Position numbers and translations under genes: made by a program
Shown: piece after piece, positions 35,632-47,997 of the stretch
Position numbering within the stretch: the first letter of the stretch is position 1
Layout: every line of letters begins with the position of its first letter
Assembly (NCBI RefSeq): GCF_001425485.1
Contig: NZ_LMQW01000051.1
Location: forward strand, 1 to 64,000
DNA length: 64,000 nucleotides
Source of the DNA: Aureimonas sp. Leaf427
GTDB lineage: Bacteria; Pseudomonadota; Alphaproteobacteria; Rhizobiales; Rhizobiaceae
Direction: 5' to 3'
Notes under the pieces: model-generated
The model's database searches: none
What the model was told of the DNA's origin: nothing
What the model saw: only the letters and a program-made list of their open reading frames with translations

Positions 35632-36201
35632 CTAGGCGATGCTCGCGCGATGCGGCTTCGACAGGAAGCGCGAGCCGGCGGCGACGAAGCGCCAGGGCGT
35701 ATCGGCGCCGCGCGTGATCCCGATGCGCAGACCGGCGGCCGTTTCGATTCGGGCGGTGCCGGCGCGAAGCTCGAAAGGGGGCGCGTCGAGCGCGCGCCCG
35801 TCGAGGCTCCGGTCGATGCCGAGCGCCTGTCCGAGGCGGCCGGGGCCGGAGGCGAGGAGCCTGATATCGGCCACGCCCCGCCGCTCGCGCATGGTCTCGA
35901 TCCCCGCCGTCGGCTCCAGCGCGCGGATCAGCACGCCGCTGCCGTGTCCCGCCCGCTCGCAGACGACGTTGAGGCACCAGTGGATGCCGTAGGACCGGTA
36001 GACATAGGCATGGCCGGCGGGGCCGAACATCGAGGCGTTGCGCGGCGTCATTCCGCCGAACGTGTGCGAGGCCGGGTCGGTCTCGTCATAGGCCTCCGTC
36101 TCCACGACGATGCCGCCGACGCCGTCGACGAGAAGCGTCGCGCCGATCAGCTCGGCGGCGACGAGGGAGGAGGGGCGCTCGAAGAAGGCTGCGGGGATCA
36201 T
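35632..36201 (-). CDS. mpg: DNA-3-methyladenine glycosylase (AAG/Mpg type)
   Basis: Excises alkylated purines from DNA in base-excision repair. The 189-residue protein shows the AAG fold landmarks: ETEAYDETDPASHTFGG (catalytic Glu and the ETEAY box), ASMFGPAGHAYVYRSYGIHWCLNVV, ALEP and LASGPGRLGQALGI. Length is normal for bacterial members. It starts at 36201, divergent from metH by about 100 bp, and is followed after 81 bp by the aminotransferase operon on the same strand. Confidence 0.93.
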   Translation of the reverse strand: MIPAAFFERPSSLVAAELIGATLLVDGVGGIVVETEAYDETDPASHTFGGMTPRNASMFGPAGHAYVYRSYGIHWCLNVVCERAGHGSGVLIRALEPTAGIETMRERRGVADIRLLASGPGRLGQALGIDRSLDGRALDAPPFELRAGTARIETAAGLRIGITRGADTPWRFVAAGSRFLSKPHRASIA

Positions 36202-36280
36202 CGTCTTCCTGCCGTGCTCGTTCGCGCCTAGAAGGAAGATAAACTGCGGAGCGACCGCGTCTCGTCAAGCATCTTATTCT

Positions 36281-36299
36281 CATATAAGGATGTGTTTAT

Positions 36300-36302
<3 letters not shown>
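36281..36302. promoter_or_regulatory. A+T-rich palindrome overlapping the metH ribosome binding site
   Basis: CATATAA (36281-36287), an 8-bp spacer, TTATATG (36296-36302). The right arm contains the ATG and the spacer start completes the AAGGA ribosome binding site. In alphaproteobacteria metH is often controlled by the ArsR-family regulator SahR through an AT-rich palindrome of about this size; from memory its consensus is close, but I cannot verify it. A second partial dyad (ATCTTAT/ATAAGGAT) overlaps it on the left. Confidence 0.5.
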
Positions 36303-40112
<3,810 letters not shown>

Positions 40113-40170
40113 GAGGCGGAATTATTCGCAGCGGGTGGACGTTTGCTGCACGGCACATGGATGCCGGCCG

Positions 40171-40326
40171 GCGCGAGGCGCCCCCCTCTGGTCTGCCGAC
40201 CATCTCCCCCTCAAGGGGGGAGATCATTCTCGCTGCGGACGGCTCAAGCCGATCGACGCCTTCAAAGCTGCCGATCTCCCCCTTGAGGGGGAGATGCCCG
40301 GCAGGGCAGAGGGGGGCGCCTCGCGC
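40171..40326. repeat. Rhizobial-type palindromic intergenic element
   Basis: A 156-bp element bounded by perfect 20-bp inverted arms, 40171-40190 and 40307-40326 (GCGAGGCGCCCCCCTCTG and its complement). Inside are two further palindromes of the form ATCTCCCCCTCAAGGGGGGAGAT (left, near 40202) and its counterpart near 40274. The composition and CTCCCCC/GGGGGAG boxes resemble the RIME-type mosaic elements scattered between genes of Rhizobium and relatives. It lies between the 3' ends of convergent metH and DUF2076. Confidence 0.75.
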
Positions 40327-40350
40327 TAATCCCTCGCACATGACCCGATA

Positions 40351-41136
40351 TCAAACGTCGTCATACCCACCGTCGTCCGCCGCGAACCCATCGTCCGTGC
40401 CGGCATCGTTGAACGACGCATCCTGATAGCCGGCATCGTCCGCCGCTCCGGTATCGGACACATCCCGCACATCCTCCTGCGGGGCTTCGTAGATGTTGTT
40501 CGTGACGGTCTCCGTCACCTCGGTCGTGCCGGCGGCCGCGGCGGTTTCGCCGCCGAACAGGCCGCCATGTCCGCCGAGCATCGAGCCGAGCGCGCTGCCG
40601 AGCATGACGCCGCCGGCGACGCCCACCGCCGTCTGCGCCGCGCCCGCCAGGAAACCGCCGCCTCCCATCCGGCCGCCGAACCCTGGCGTTGGCGGGGCGT
40701 AACCTTGCTGCGGATAGGCGACAGGCTGAGGCGCGTAGCCCTGCGGCGCCGCGGGCTGCGAATAGGCGCCGGGTTGCGGTTCGGCCTGTCCCCAGGGCTC
40801 GCGCGCGCCGACGCCGGGCACGGAGGTTCGCGCCGCCGTGCCGAAGCCAGCGCCGGCGCCGGCGCCGGGCGCGCGAGAGACGAAGCCGCCGCCCGAGCTT
40901 GCCGCTGGCTGCGCCTTCGCGGCCTTTTCCAGCTCGTCGATCCTCGCCTGCATTGTCGTCAGCGCCAGATCCTGCATGACGACCGTCTGCGCGAGATAGT
41001 AGGGGGCCGCCGGCTGGCGCTGCACCCGCTCGGCAATCAGCCGCTCCGCCTCGGCATCGCGCGGCCCCGCCTGCCGCTCGACATCCTCGATCCGGGTGAA
41101 AAGGCCGTCGATGGCCTCGCGATCTCTCGTATCCAT
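40351..41136 (-). CDS. DUF2076 family protein
   Basis: 261 residues. The N-terminal 85 residues (DTRDREAIDGLFTRIEDVER, AERLIAERVQRQPAAPYYLAQTV) define DUF2076. A Gly/Pro/Gln/Tyr-rich low-complexity middle follows (PQGYAPQPVAYPQQGYAPPT), then a glycine-rich hydrophobic stretch (near 165-185) and a very acidic Asp-rich C-terminus. Members are described as periplasmic or membrane-associated, function unknown. A 10-bp stem (41170-41195) lies between this gene and the upstream RND operon. Confidence 0.85.
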   Translation of the reverse strand: MDTRDREAIDGLFTRIEDVERQAGPRDAEAERLIAERVQRQPAAPYYLAQTVVMQDLALTTMQARIDELEKAAKAQPAASSGGGFVSRAPGAGAGAGFGTAARTSVPGVGAREPWGQAEPQPGAYSQPAAPQGYAPQPVAYPQQGYAPPTPGFGGRMGGGGFLAGAAQTAVGVAGGVMLGSALGSMLGGHGGLFGGETAAAAGTTEVTETVTNNIYEAPQEDVRDVSDTGAADDAGYQDASFNDAGTDDGFAADDGGYDDV

Positions 41137-41169
41137 GGCACCTCGTCCTTTCGATCCATCATCCTCCCG

Positions 41170-41195
41170 CCGCCTTCGCGGCTTTGCGAAGGCGG
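41170..41195 (-). terminator. Hairpin between RND pump operon and DUF2076
   Basis: CCGCCTTCGC (41170-41179), a 6-nt loop, GCGAAGGCGG (41186-41195): a perfect 10-bp stem, 69 bp past the RND stop and just before the DUF2076 ribosome binding region. No U-tract. Confidence 0.5.
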
Positions 41196-41263
41196 ATGAG
41201 AATGAAATCTTCGCAAGAAACGAGGCGTGCTCCCGCCGGCTCCGCGGGTCGCCGGGAACGGTC

Positions 41264-44200
41264 CTACTCCGCCGGCTCCGCCACCGCCCTGGCCTCGCGC
41301 GGCAGCAGCTTCTTCAGCCAGCGGCCGAGCACGCGCTCGATGTCGTCCACCACCGTATAGACCGCCGGCACGTAGACGAGGCTGAGCACGGTCGAGGAAA
41401 GAAGCCCGCCGATGACGGCGATCGCCATCGGCGCCCGGCTTTCGGCGTCGGCGCCGATGCCGAGCGCGATCGGGGCCATGCCCGCCGCCATGGCGATGGA
41501 GGTCATGACGATCGGGCGGGCACGCTTGGTCGCGGCCTCGATCAGCGCGGTGTGGCGATCCGTGCCGGAGCGGCGCGCGAGGATCGCGTATTCGACGAGG
41601 AGGATCGAGTTCTTGGCCGCGATGCCCATGAGGAGAAGCACGCCGATCAGCACCGAGACCGCGATCGACGCGCCGGTGACATAGAGGAAGCCGAAGGCAC
41701 CGCCGATCGAGAGGGGCAGGGCGGTGAGGATCGTCACCGGCTGGAGGAAGGAGTTGAAGAGGAGGACGAGCGTTCCGAACATCAGGAGGATGCCGACCGC
41801 GATGGCCGTGGTGAAGCCGGAGAAAAGCTCGGCCATGCGCTTGGCGTCGCCCTGCGTGCGCTCGTGAATGCCCGCCGGAAGCGTCTTCATCACGGGCAGC
41901 GCCTCGATGGCGGCGCGGGCTTCGCCGAGCGTCAGGCCGTTCAGCTCCGCCTCGACCGAGACCGTGCGCTCGCCGTCGACATGGTTGATGCTGGTCGGGC
42001 CGGCGCCGAAGGAGAAGTCCGCGATCGAGCCGAGCGGCACGGTGGCGACGCTGCCCCGGACGCTGAGCGAGGAGAGAATCGACAGATCGCCGCGCGCGGC
42101 GTCCGACAGCGTGGGGATGACGTAGATCTGGCGATCGCCGAGATTGTACTTGGCGAGCGCCCGGTCGGCATCCCCGAGCGTCGCGATGTTGAGGAGCGAG
42201 GCGATCTCGGCGGAGGTGACGCCGACGCTCGCCATCTTCGCCTTGTCCGGCGTGATCACCAGTTCGGGCTTGGCGGTGGCCGCGTCCGAGATCGGGTTGG
42301 AGAGGCCGGCAATGCCGCGCATTCCGGCCGCAAGCTCCGCCGCCGTCGCCGTCAGAAGCTCGCTGTTCTCGCCGACGAGCGTGATCTCGACCTTCGAGCC
42401 CGATTGGCCGTCCGCGCCGAACTGGATGCGCGCCCCCGGAATGTCGTCGAAGAGATGGACCGAGCGCGCCTCGAAATCCTGCTGCGAGACGGTGCGCTCC
42501 TCGCGCGGCTTGAGATTGGCCGTCACCGTCGCGGTCACGACGCTCGCTCCCGCGCCCATCCGCACCGGCCCCATCCCGCCTTCCGTCGTCGCGCCGATCG
42601 AGGCGAAGACGGAGGCGACCTCCGGCTGGCTCTTCAGCTTCGCGCTGACGGCCTTTGTCACGGCGTCGGTCTCGGCCAGCGTCGAGCCCGGCTGGAGCGC
42701 CACGGAAACGATCGAGCGCCCCTGGTCCGAGGCGGGCATGAACTCGGTCGGCAGCTTCGTCGCCAGGAAGACGGAGCCGGCGAAGAAGGCGATGCCGAGA
42801 AGCACCGTGATCCACCGAAAGCGCAGCGCCTGGCGCAGGATGCGAAGGTAGAGGAAGACCCAGCCGGGCGTGTCGTCATGGCTGTCCGCCCCGCTCGCCT
42901 TCACGAAATAGGCGCCCATCAGCGGCGTCAGCGTGCGCGCGACGAGGAGGGAGAAGAGCACGGACACGCAGACGGCGATCGCGAAGGAGACGAAGAGTTT
43001 GCCCGGAATGCCCGGCATGAAGGCGACGGGCACGAAGACCGCGACGATCGTCATCGTGGTCGCGACGACGGCGAGGCCGATCTCGTCGGCCGCTTCGATG
43101 GCCGCCTCGTAGGCCGACTTGCCGCTCCGGCGCATGTGCCGGACGATGTTCTCGATCTCCACGATCGCATCGTCCACCAGGATGCCGACGACGAGCGAGA
43201 GCGCCAGAAGCGTGATCGTGTTCAGCGACAGGTCGAGCCAGGCCATGACGGCGAAGGTCGGGATCAGCGACAGGGGCAGGGCGGTCGCCGCGACCAGCGT
43301 CGCGCGGATGTCGCGCAGGAAGAGGAAGACGACGACGATCGCGAGCACCGCGCCGAGCCAGAGCGCCTCGAAGGCGGCGTCGTAGCTCTCCTGCACGAAG
43401 GTCGAGGAGGACGTGACCTCGGCATAGCTTGCGCCCGCGTCCGCCGCGTCCAGTGTCCCGATGGCGGCGCGCACGGCGTTCGTCACCGCGATCTCCGACG
43501 AACCCTTGGCGCTGTAGACGGAGAAGGCGACGACCTCCCGCCCGTCGAGCCGGGCTCGGCTGCGCGGCTCCTCCCAGCCGTCGACGATCTCGCCGAAATC
43601 GGCGAGCCGCATCGACTGACCGCCCGTGATCGCGATCGGCGTCTCGCGCAGCGCCTCGATCGAATCGACGCGGCCGAGCGTGCGCACGGACTGTTCGGCG
43701 GCGCCCACGACCGTGCGACCGCCCGACTGGTTGACGTTCTGCGCCGCGAGCGCCCGCGAGATGTCGCCGACGGTGACGCCGAGCGCGTTCAGCCGGTCCG
43801 GGTCGAGCTTGACGAGGATCGCGCGCGAGACGCCGCCCGAGCGCGTGATCTTGGAGACGCCGTCCACCGCCAGAAGAGCCTTGGCGACGTCGTTGTCGAT
43901 CTTCCACGACAGATCGTCCGGCGAGAGCGCCGGCGCGTCCACGACATAGGTCAGGATCGCGAAGTCGCCGGCATCGACCCGCGCCACCAGCGGCGTCTCG
44001 GCGGCATCGGGCAAATCGCTGGCGATCGAATCCACCGCGTTGCGCACGTCGTCGGTCGCCTGCATCAGGTCCATGTCGAGCGTGAACTCGATGGCGGTCG
44101 TGGAGGCGCCTTCCGAAATGGTGGAGGTCACGCTCTCGACCCCGGAGAGCGTCTGCACCGCGTTTTCCACGAGATCGGTGACCTGCGTCTCGATCTCCGT

Positions 44201-44371
44201 CGGCGATGCGCCGGTCTGGACGACGGTGACGGTCACCATCGGAAAGTCGATGTCCGGCATGGTGTTGACGCGAAGCTGGCCGAAGCCCCAGAGGCCGGTG
44301 AAGGCGAGCGTCAGGAAGAGGACGATCGTCGGGATCGGGTTGCGGATCGACCAGGCGGAAATCCCGTTCAA
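41264..44371 (-). CDS. RND efflux transporter permease (AcrB/MdtB-like)
   Basis: A 12-helix inner-membrane proton-driven efflux permease, 1035 residues. The first helix is in SIRNPIPTIVLFLTLAFTGLWG; the two RND repeats are clear (TLLALSLVVGILVDDAIVEIENI with the proton-relay Asp pair; GIAAKNSILLVEYAILAR with the relay Lys; TKRARPIVMTSIAMAAGM). Start is TTG at 44371: its codon overlaps the TGA of the adaptor gene (TTGA). Drug or metabolite specificity cannot be read. Paired with the adaptor upstream; no outer-membrane TolC-type gene is present. Divergent two-component genes are the likely regulators. Confidence 0.93.
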   Translation of the reverse strand: MNGISAWSIRNPIPTIVLFLTLAFTGLWGFGQLRVNTMPDIDFPMVTVTVVQTGASPTEIETQVTDLVENAVQTLSGVESVTSTISEGASTTAIEFTLDMDLMQATDDVRNAVDSIASDLPDAAETPLVARVDAGDFAILTYVVDAPALSPDDLSWKIDNDVAKALLAVDGVSKITRSGGVSRAILVKLDPDRLNALGVTVGDISRALAAQNVNQSGGRTVVGAAEQSVRTLGRVDSIEALRETPIAITGGQSMRLADFGEIVDGWEEPRSRARLDGREVVAFSVYSAKGSSEIAVTNAVRAAIGTLDAADAGASYAEVTSSSTFVQESYDAAFEALWLGAVLAIVVVFLFLRDIRATLVAATALPLSLIPTFAVMAWLDLSLNTITLLALSLVVGILVDDAIVEIENIVRHMRRSGKSAYEAAIEAADEIGLAVVATTMTIVAVFVPVAFMPGIPGKLFVSFAIAVCVSVLFSLLVARTLTPLMGAYFVKASGADSHDDTPGWVFLYLRILRQALRFRWITVLLGIAFFAGSVFLATKLPTEFMPASDQGRSIVSVALQPGSTLAETDAVTKAVSAKLKSQPEVASVFASIGATTEGGMGPVRMGAGASVVTATVTANLKPREERTVSQQDFEARSVHLFDDIPGARIQFGADGQSGSKVEITLVGENSELLTATAAELAAGMRGIAGLSNPISDAATAKPELVITPDKAKMASVGVTSAEIASLLNIATLGDADRALAKYNLGDRQIYVIPTLSDAARGDLSILSSLSVRGSVATVPLGSIADFSFGAGPTSINHVDGERTVSVEAELNGLTLGEARAAIEALPVMKTLPAGIHERTQGDAKRMAELFSGFTTAIAVGILLMFGTLVLLFNSFLQPVTILTALPLSIGGAFGFLYVTGASIAVSVLIGVLLLMGIAAKNSILLVEYAILARRSGTDRHTALIEAATKRARPIVMTSIAMAAGMAPIALGIGADAESRAPMAIAVIGGLLSSTVLSLVYVPAVYTVVDDIERVLGRWLKKLLPREARAVAEPAE

Positions 44372-45492
44372 CGCACGATCTCCACCGGGGCGCCCGTCTC
44401 GGCGGCCTGGCTGACCACGCGCACGACCGCCCCGTCGTTGAGGAAGCCGGCGCCCGACGTCACGACCCGCTCGCCCTCCGAAAGCGCACCGGAGACCGCG
44501 ACGCGGTCGCCGCCGCGCGTGCCGACCTCGACGGGCTTCAGGAAGACCTGGTTGTTCGCGCCGACCACGAAGACGGCCGGCCGCCCCTCGCGGAAGGTCA
44601 AGGCGCCGGAGGCGACCGTCATCGTCTGCTCGCCGCCGGCCGAGACGCCGGCGCGAACGAACATGCCGGCCTTCAGCTTCGTGTCTCCGGGAAGTCCGAT
44701 CCGCACCGTGCCGAGATGGCTGGCGGAATCGACGGTTTCGGCGATGGAGGCGATCCGGGCCTGGAGGACCGCGCCGTCCGGGCCGGTCACGTCGGCGGCG
44801 TCGCCGACGGCGATATGGGCGAGATACTGCTCGGGCAGCCGGATCGCCGCTTCCAGCCGGCCCTCGCGCTGAAGCCGCAGGATTTCCGCGCCCGCCTGCA
44901 CGATGGTGCCGAGCGTCGCGGGCTTGGAGGAGACCCGGCCGGCGAAGGGCGCGCGGATCACCGTTCGGTCGAGCTGGACCTCCAGCGTCCTCACGGCGGC
45001 CTTCGCCTGTTCGACCGCGGCCCGCGTCGTCTCGACGGCGGTCTGGCGCTCCTCGATCGTCTCGGCCGCGAGCGAGCCGGACTTGCCGAGCCGCTGGCCG
45101 CGCTCGTTGGCGGAAACGGCGGCGGAAAAGCTCGCCTCCGCGCTGCGCTGCTGGGCCTGCGACTGCGCCAGCTCCGCCTCGATGAGGCTCGCATCCAGCC
45201 GGGCGACGACCGCGCCGGCTTCCACCCGGTCGCCCTCTTCGGCAAGGATCTCCACCAGCGCCAGCCCGCCGGTCGGCGCGCCCACCGCGACCTCCTGCCA
45301 AGCCTCGACGAGACCTGTTCCCGAGACCTTGGCGGCAACGCTCTCGCGCCGCACGGCATCGGTCGTGACGGTCAGGCTCACGCGCTCCTGCGTCGGGGGC
45401 ACGGCGGCCGAGGCCGCGTCCTGCGCGCGGGTGGCGGAGGCGGCCGATGCGAAAGTCGCAAGCGTCAGGAGGCAGAGGAGCGGCTTCGACAT
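44368..45492 (-). CDS. RND efflux periplasmic adaptor subunit
   Basis: Membrane-fusion protein, 374 residues: signal peptide (LLCLLTLATFASAASATRA, cleavage before QDAAS), half-lipoyl motif (VEILAEEGDRVEAGAVVARLD), a long coiled hairpin with Ala/Gln-rich helices (about 105-170), the second lipoyl half (DRTVIRAPFAGRVS) and beta-barrel/proximal domains ending EGERVVTSGAGFLNDGA. It links the permease to an outer-membrane channel. Translationally coupled to the permease by the TTGA overlap. Confidence 0.93.
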   Translation of the reverse strand: MSKPLLCLLTLATFASAASATRAQDAASAAVPPTQERVSLTVTTDAVRRESVAAKVSGTGLVEAWQEVAVGAPTGGLALVEILAEEGDRVEAGAVVARLDASLIEAELAQSQAQQRSAEASFSAAVSANERGQRLGKSGSLAAETIEERQTAVETTRAAVEQAKAAVRTLEVQLDRTVIRAPFAGRVSSKPATLGTIVQAGAEILRLQREGRLEAAIRLPEQYLAHIAVGDAADVTGPDGAVLQARIASIAETVDSASHLGTVRIGLPGDTKLKAGMFVRAGVSAGGEQTMTVASGALTFREGRPAVFVVGANNQVFLKPVEVGTRGGDRVAVSGALSEGERVVTSGAGFLNDGAVVRVVSQAAETGAPVEIVR

Positions 45493-45912
45493 GGCGTCGG
45501 CTCGGGCTTTCGCAAAGGCCGGCGGCGCCGGCGGAAAAGGGCGGGAGCTGAAACGTCCGGAGGGTCGGACGTTTCAGCTCCCTGGAGCGCCATGCGTCCC
45601 GAAGGATGCAAAGACGGACGCTCCATCTGCTGTTTCTCGGACGGACCCGAGGGCCCGGCGACGCAATGTCGGAACCGACGGCGCCGGTCCGGGCGGCCTC
45701 GGACACCGCGCCATGCTTTCCGATCTATTCTCTTCGAATGGCCCTGCCATGACCATGTGGTGTCGATGTGTTGCGAAATGTTGCGCGTCGCGGAGGCGGC
45801 CCTCGGAGGCGCGGCTTTGTGGCCTGGGCCGGAGAGGTTTCGATACGAAAAAGCGCTCGCCGGTCCGCATGCCATGCCGGATAAGGAAGGCCAAGCGAAA
45901 GGCGTTGGACCG
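45493..45912. promoter_or_regulatory. Divergent region between RND pump and two-component system, with long hairpin
   Basis: 420 bp with no supported gene, although frames are open by G+C bias. The notable feature is a perfect 17-bp inverted repeat at 45543-45559 and 45566-45582 (GCTGAAACGTCC...GGACGTTTCAGC) with a 6-bp centre, 50 bp before the adaptor start. It could be the operator through which the adjacent response regulator controls the pump, or a leader hairpin of the pump mRNA. Confidence 0.55.
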
Positions 45913-46647
45913 ATGGACAGCCGAAACAGGATTCTCGTCGTCGACGACGATCAGGAAATCCGCCGCCTGCTGGGCCGATACTTGGAGCAGCAAGGGTTCC
46001 AGGTGGTGCTGGCGGGAAGCCGGCGCGAGTTCGAGGCGCGGCTGGCGGAGGGCGAGGTCCAGGTCGTCGTCCTCGACGTCATGCTGCCCGACGGCTCCGG
46101 CCTCGACATCTGCCGCGACCTGCGCGACCGCCGGCCCGACCTCGGCATCATCCTTCTCACCGCGCTGAAGGAGGACGTGGACCGCATCATCGGCCTCGAA
46201 CTCGGCGCCGACGACTATCTCGGCAAGCCCTTCAACCCGCGGGAACTCGTCGCCCGCATCAAGGCGGTGCTTCGGCGCACTGGCGAGCGGCGCGAGGAGA
46301 CGGTCGAAGCGCCGGCCACGGGCGCCTTCCGCTTCGACGGGTTCCACGTCGATCCCTTGAGGCGCAGCGTCGCGGACGAGGCCGGCGCCGAGGTGGAGCT
46401 CACGGGCGCGGAGTTCGACCTACTCCTCATCTTCCTGGAGCGCCCGGGCCGCGTCCTGTCGCGCGACGTCCTCCTCGACCTTCTGCATGGCCGCGCCATC
46501 GATCCGTTCGACCGCTCGGTCGACGTCACGATGAGCCGTCTGCGGCGAAAGCTCGGCGACGGCGGCGTGTTCCGCCTCTTCAAGACCGTGCGCAACGGCG
46601 GCTATCAGTTCACCGCCGCGGTGGAGAAGCTCGGAGCCGCGCCATGA
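45913..46647 (+). CDS. OmpR-family response regulator
   Basis: 244 residues: a REC domain (RILVVDDDQEIRRLLGRYL; phospho-acceptor Asp in VVVLDVMLPDGSG; LLTALKEDVDRIIGLELGADDYLGKPF) and a winged-helix DNA-binding domain (VELTGAEFDLLLIFLERPGR; DVTMSRLRRKLGD; TVRNGGYQF). Start at 45913 (MDSRNRILVV); an in-frame ATG at 45874 lacks a ribosome binding site. It overlaps its kinase by ATGA and is divergent from an RND pump that it probably controls. Confidence 0.93.
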   Translation: MDSRNRILVVDDDQEIRRLLGRYLEQQGFQVVLAGSRREFEARLAEGEVQVVVLDVMLPDGSGLDICRDLRDRRPDLGIILLTALKEDVDRIIGLELGADDYLGKPFNPRELVARIKAVLRRTGERREETVEAPATGAFRFDGFHVDPLRRSVADEAGAEVELTGAEFDLLLIFLERPGRVLSRDVLLDLLHGRAIDPFDRSVDVTMSRLRRKLGDGGVFRLFKTVRNGGYQFTAAVEKLGAAP

Positions 46648-47915
46648 AGTCGCTCGGCGCGCGGCTGGCCATCCTCCTCGTCGCCTCGATCGTCGGCGTC
46701 GTGCTTCTGGCCGGTTTCATCACCATCCGCTTCGTCGGGCGCTGGGACGATGGAAGCTTCGAGGCGAGCTTCGTGCGGCAGGCGGAGGCGATCTCGGTTC
46801 TCGCGGGGGGATCGACAGCCGTTGCCGCCAAAGCCGGGCTGGATCTCGGACCCCGGCCCCCCGAGAATCGGATCGAGCGCGAGGATTCCGACCGTCTGAG
46901 GGAAGCGGCCGAGCGCATGGGCATCGACATCGTGCCCCTGGTCGAGGTGAAGGACACCGGCGTCTCCCGGCGCCGCATCGCCATTCCGATCGACGGGGCG
47001 AGCTATGCCTACATGCCCTTTCCCGGCCCGCCGCCGCAGCCGGTGAGCCCGCTCGTCACCTATCTCGCCATCCTCATCGTCGGTGCGGTCGCGATCTCGA
47101 CGCTCGCGGCCCGCCGCATTCTGGAGCCGCTGAAGCTTCTGGAGCGGGCGGTCGCTTCCGTCGGGCCGCAGGGCGATATTCCGCGCATCGACGAGAAGGG
47201 CCCGGCCGAGGTGCGCGCCACGGCCGCCGCGCTGAACCGTCTCTCCGATCGCCTGAAGCTGGCCGTCGACAGCCGGATGCGGCTCGTCGCGGCCGCCGGC
47301 CACGATCTGCGCACGCCCATGACGCGGATGCGGCTTCGCGCGGAGTTCCTGCCGCCGGAGGAGCAGGAAACCTGGCTGAAGGACCTCGCCGAACTCGACC
47401 GCATCGCCGACAGCGCGATCCGGCTCGTGCGCGAGGAGGTGGCGGGCGGCGACGAGAGCGCCGCCTTCGCGCTGGATGCGCTGATCGGCGAGATCGCCGG
47501 GGAACTGCGCGAGATCGGCCGCGACGTGACGGAGGCGCTGCCGATGCCGCGCATCGACGTCGACGGCCGGCGCTTCGGCCTGAAGCGCGCGCTGCGCAAT
47601 CTCGTCGACAACGCCGCGACCCATGGCGGCGGCGCGCGCGTCCGACTCGGCGAAGCGGAGGACGTGGCCATCGTCGAGATCGACGACGACGGGCCGGGCA
47701 TTCCGGAGGACCTCCTCTCGCGGGTCTTCGAGCCCTTCTTCCGCGTCGATGCGTCCCGAAGGCAGGCCCATCCCGGCGCGGGCCTCGGCTTTGCCATCGC
47801 GCGGGAGATCGTCGAGGGTGCCGGCGGCTCGATCGCCATCGCCAACCGGACCGAAGGCGGCCTGCGCCAGACCGTCCGCTTGCCGCTGTCCCAGAGTCCG
47901 TCAGGTTCGTTCTGA
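46644..47915 (+). CDS. Sensor histidine kinase
   Basis: 423 residues, membrane-bound. Two helices (about 8-28 and 132-152) flank a periplasmic loop of about 100 residues with no recognised sensor fold; it has a proline-rich end (FPGPPPQPVSP). A HAMP segment follows, then the H box (AAGHDLRTPMTRMRLRAEF), N box (LKRALRNLVDNAATHGG), G1 (IDDDGPGIP), F (FEPFFRVD) and G2 (GAGLGFAIAREIVEGAGG). Partner of the upstream response regulator (4-bp overlap); the pair is EnvZ-like. Confidence 0.93.
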   Translation: MKSLGARLAILLVASIVGVVLLAGFITIRFVGRWDDGSFEASFVRQAEAISVLAGGSTAVAAKAGLDLGPRPPENRIEREDSDRLREAAERMGIDIVPLVEVKDTGVSRRRIAIPIDGASYAYMPFPGPPPQPVSPLVTYLAILIVGAVAISTLAARRILEPLKLLERAVASVGPQGDIPRIDEKGPAEVRATAAALNRLSDRLKLAVDSRMRLVAAAGHDLRTPMTRMRLRAEFLPPEEQETWLKDLAELDRIADSAIRLVREEVAGGDESAAFALDALIGEIAGELREIGRDVTEALPMPRIDVDGRRFGLKRALRNLVDNAATHGGGARVRLGEAEDVAIVEIDDDGPGIPEDLLSRVFEPFFRVDASRRQAHPGAGLGFAIAREIVEGAGGSIAIANRTEGGLRQTVRLPLSQSPSGSF

Positions 47916-47997
47916 CCCTCAGGCAATCTGGCTTGGGACGCCCGGCGCCCCCTTATCCTGACGAACTCGAGGCCGGACGTCCGATCCGCCGAAAGCC

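Noticed and set aside
40171-40326. CRISPR-like or tandem repeat after metH
   Set aside because: The repeats are inverted, not direct, and only two arms exist; a palindromic element explains it.
41096-44872. A 1258-codon open frame antisense to the RND permease
   Set aside because: Same G+C artefact; composition is low-complexity and the RND protein is unmistakable.
44371-45706. Long N-terminal extension of the first RND permease through the adaptor gene
   Set aside because: It is the adaptor gene read in another frame; the TTG at 44371 gives the expected RND N-terminus and length.
45493-45912. Protein-coding extension of the OmpR-type regulator upstream of 45913
   Set aside because: Sequence before MDSRNRILVV is not conserved-looking, contains the long hairpin and has no ribosome binding site for an earlier start.
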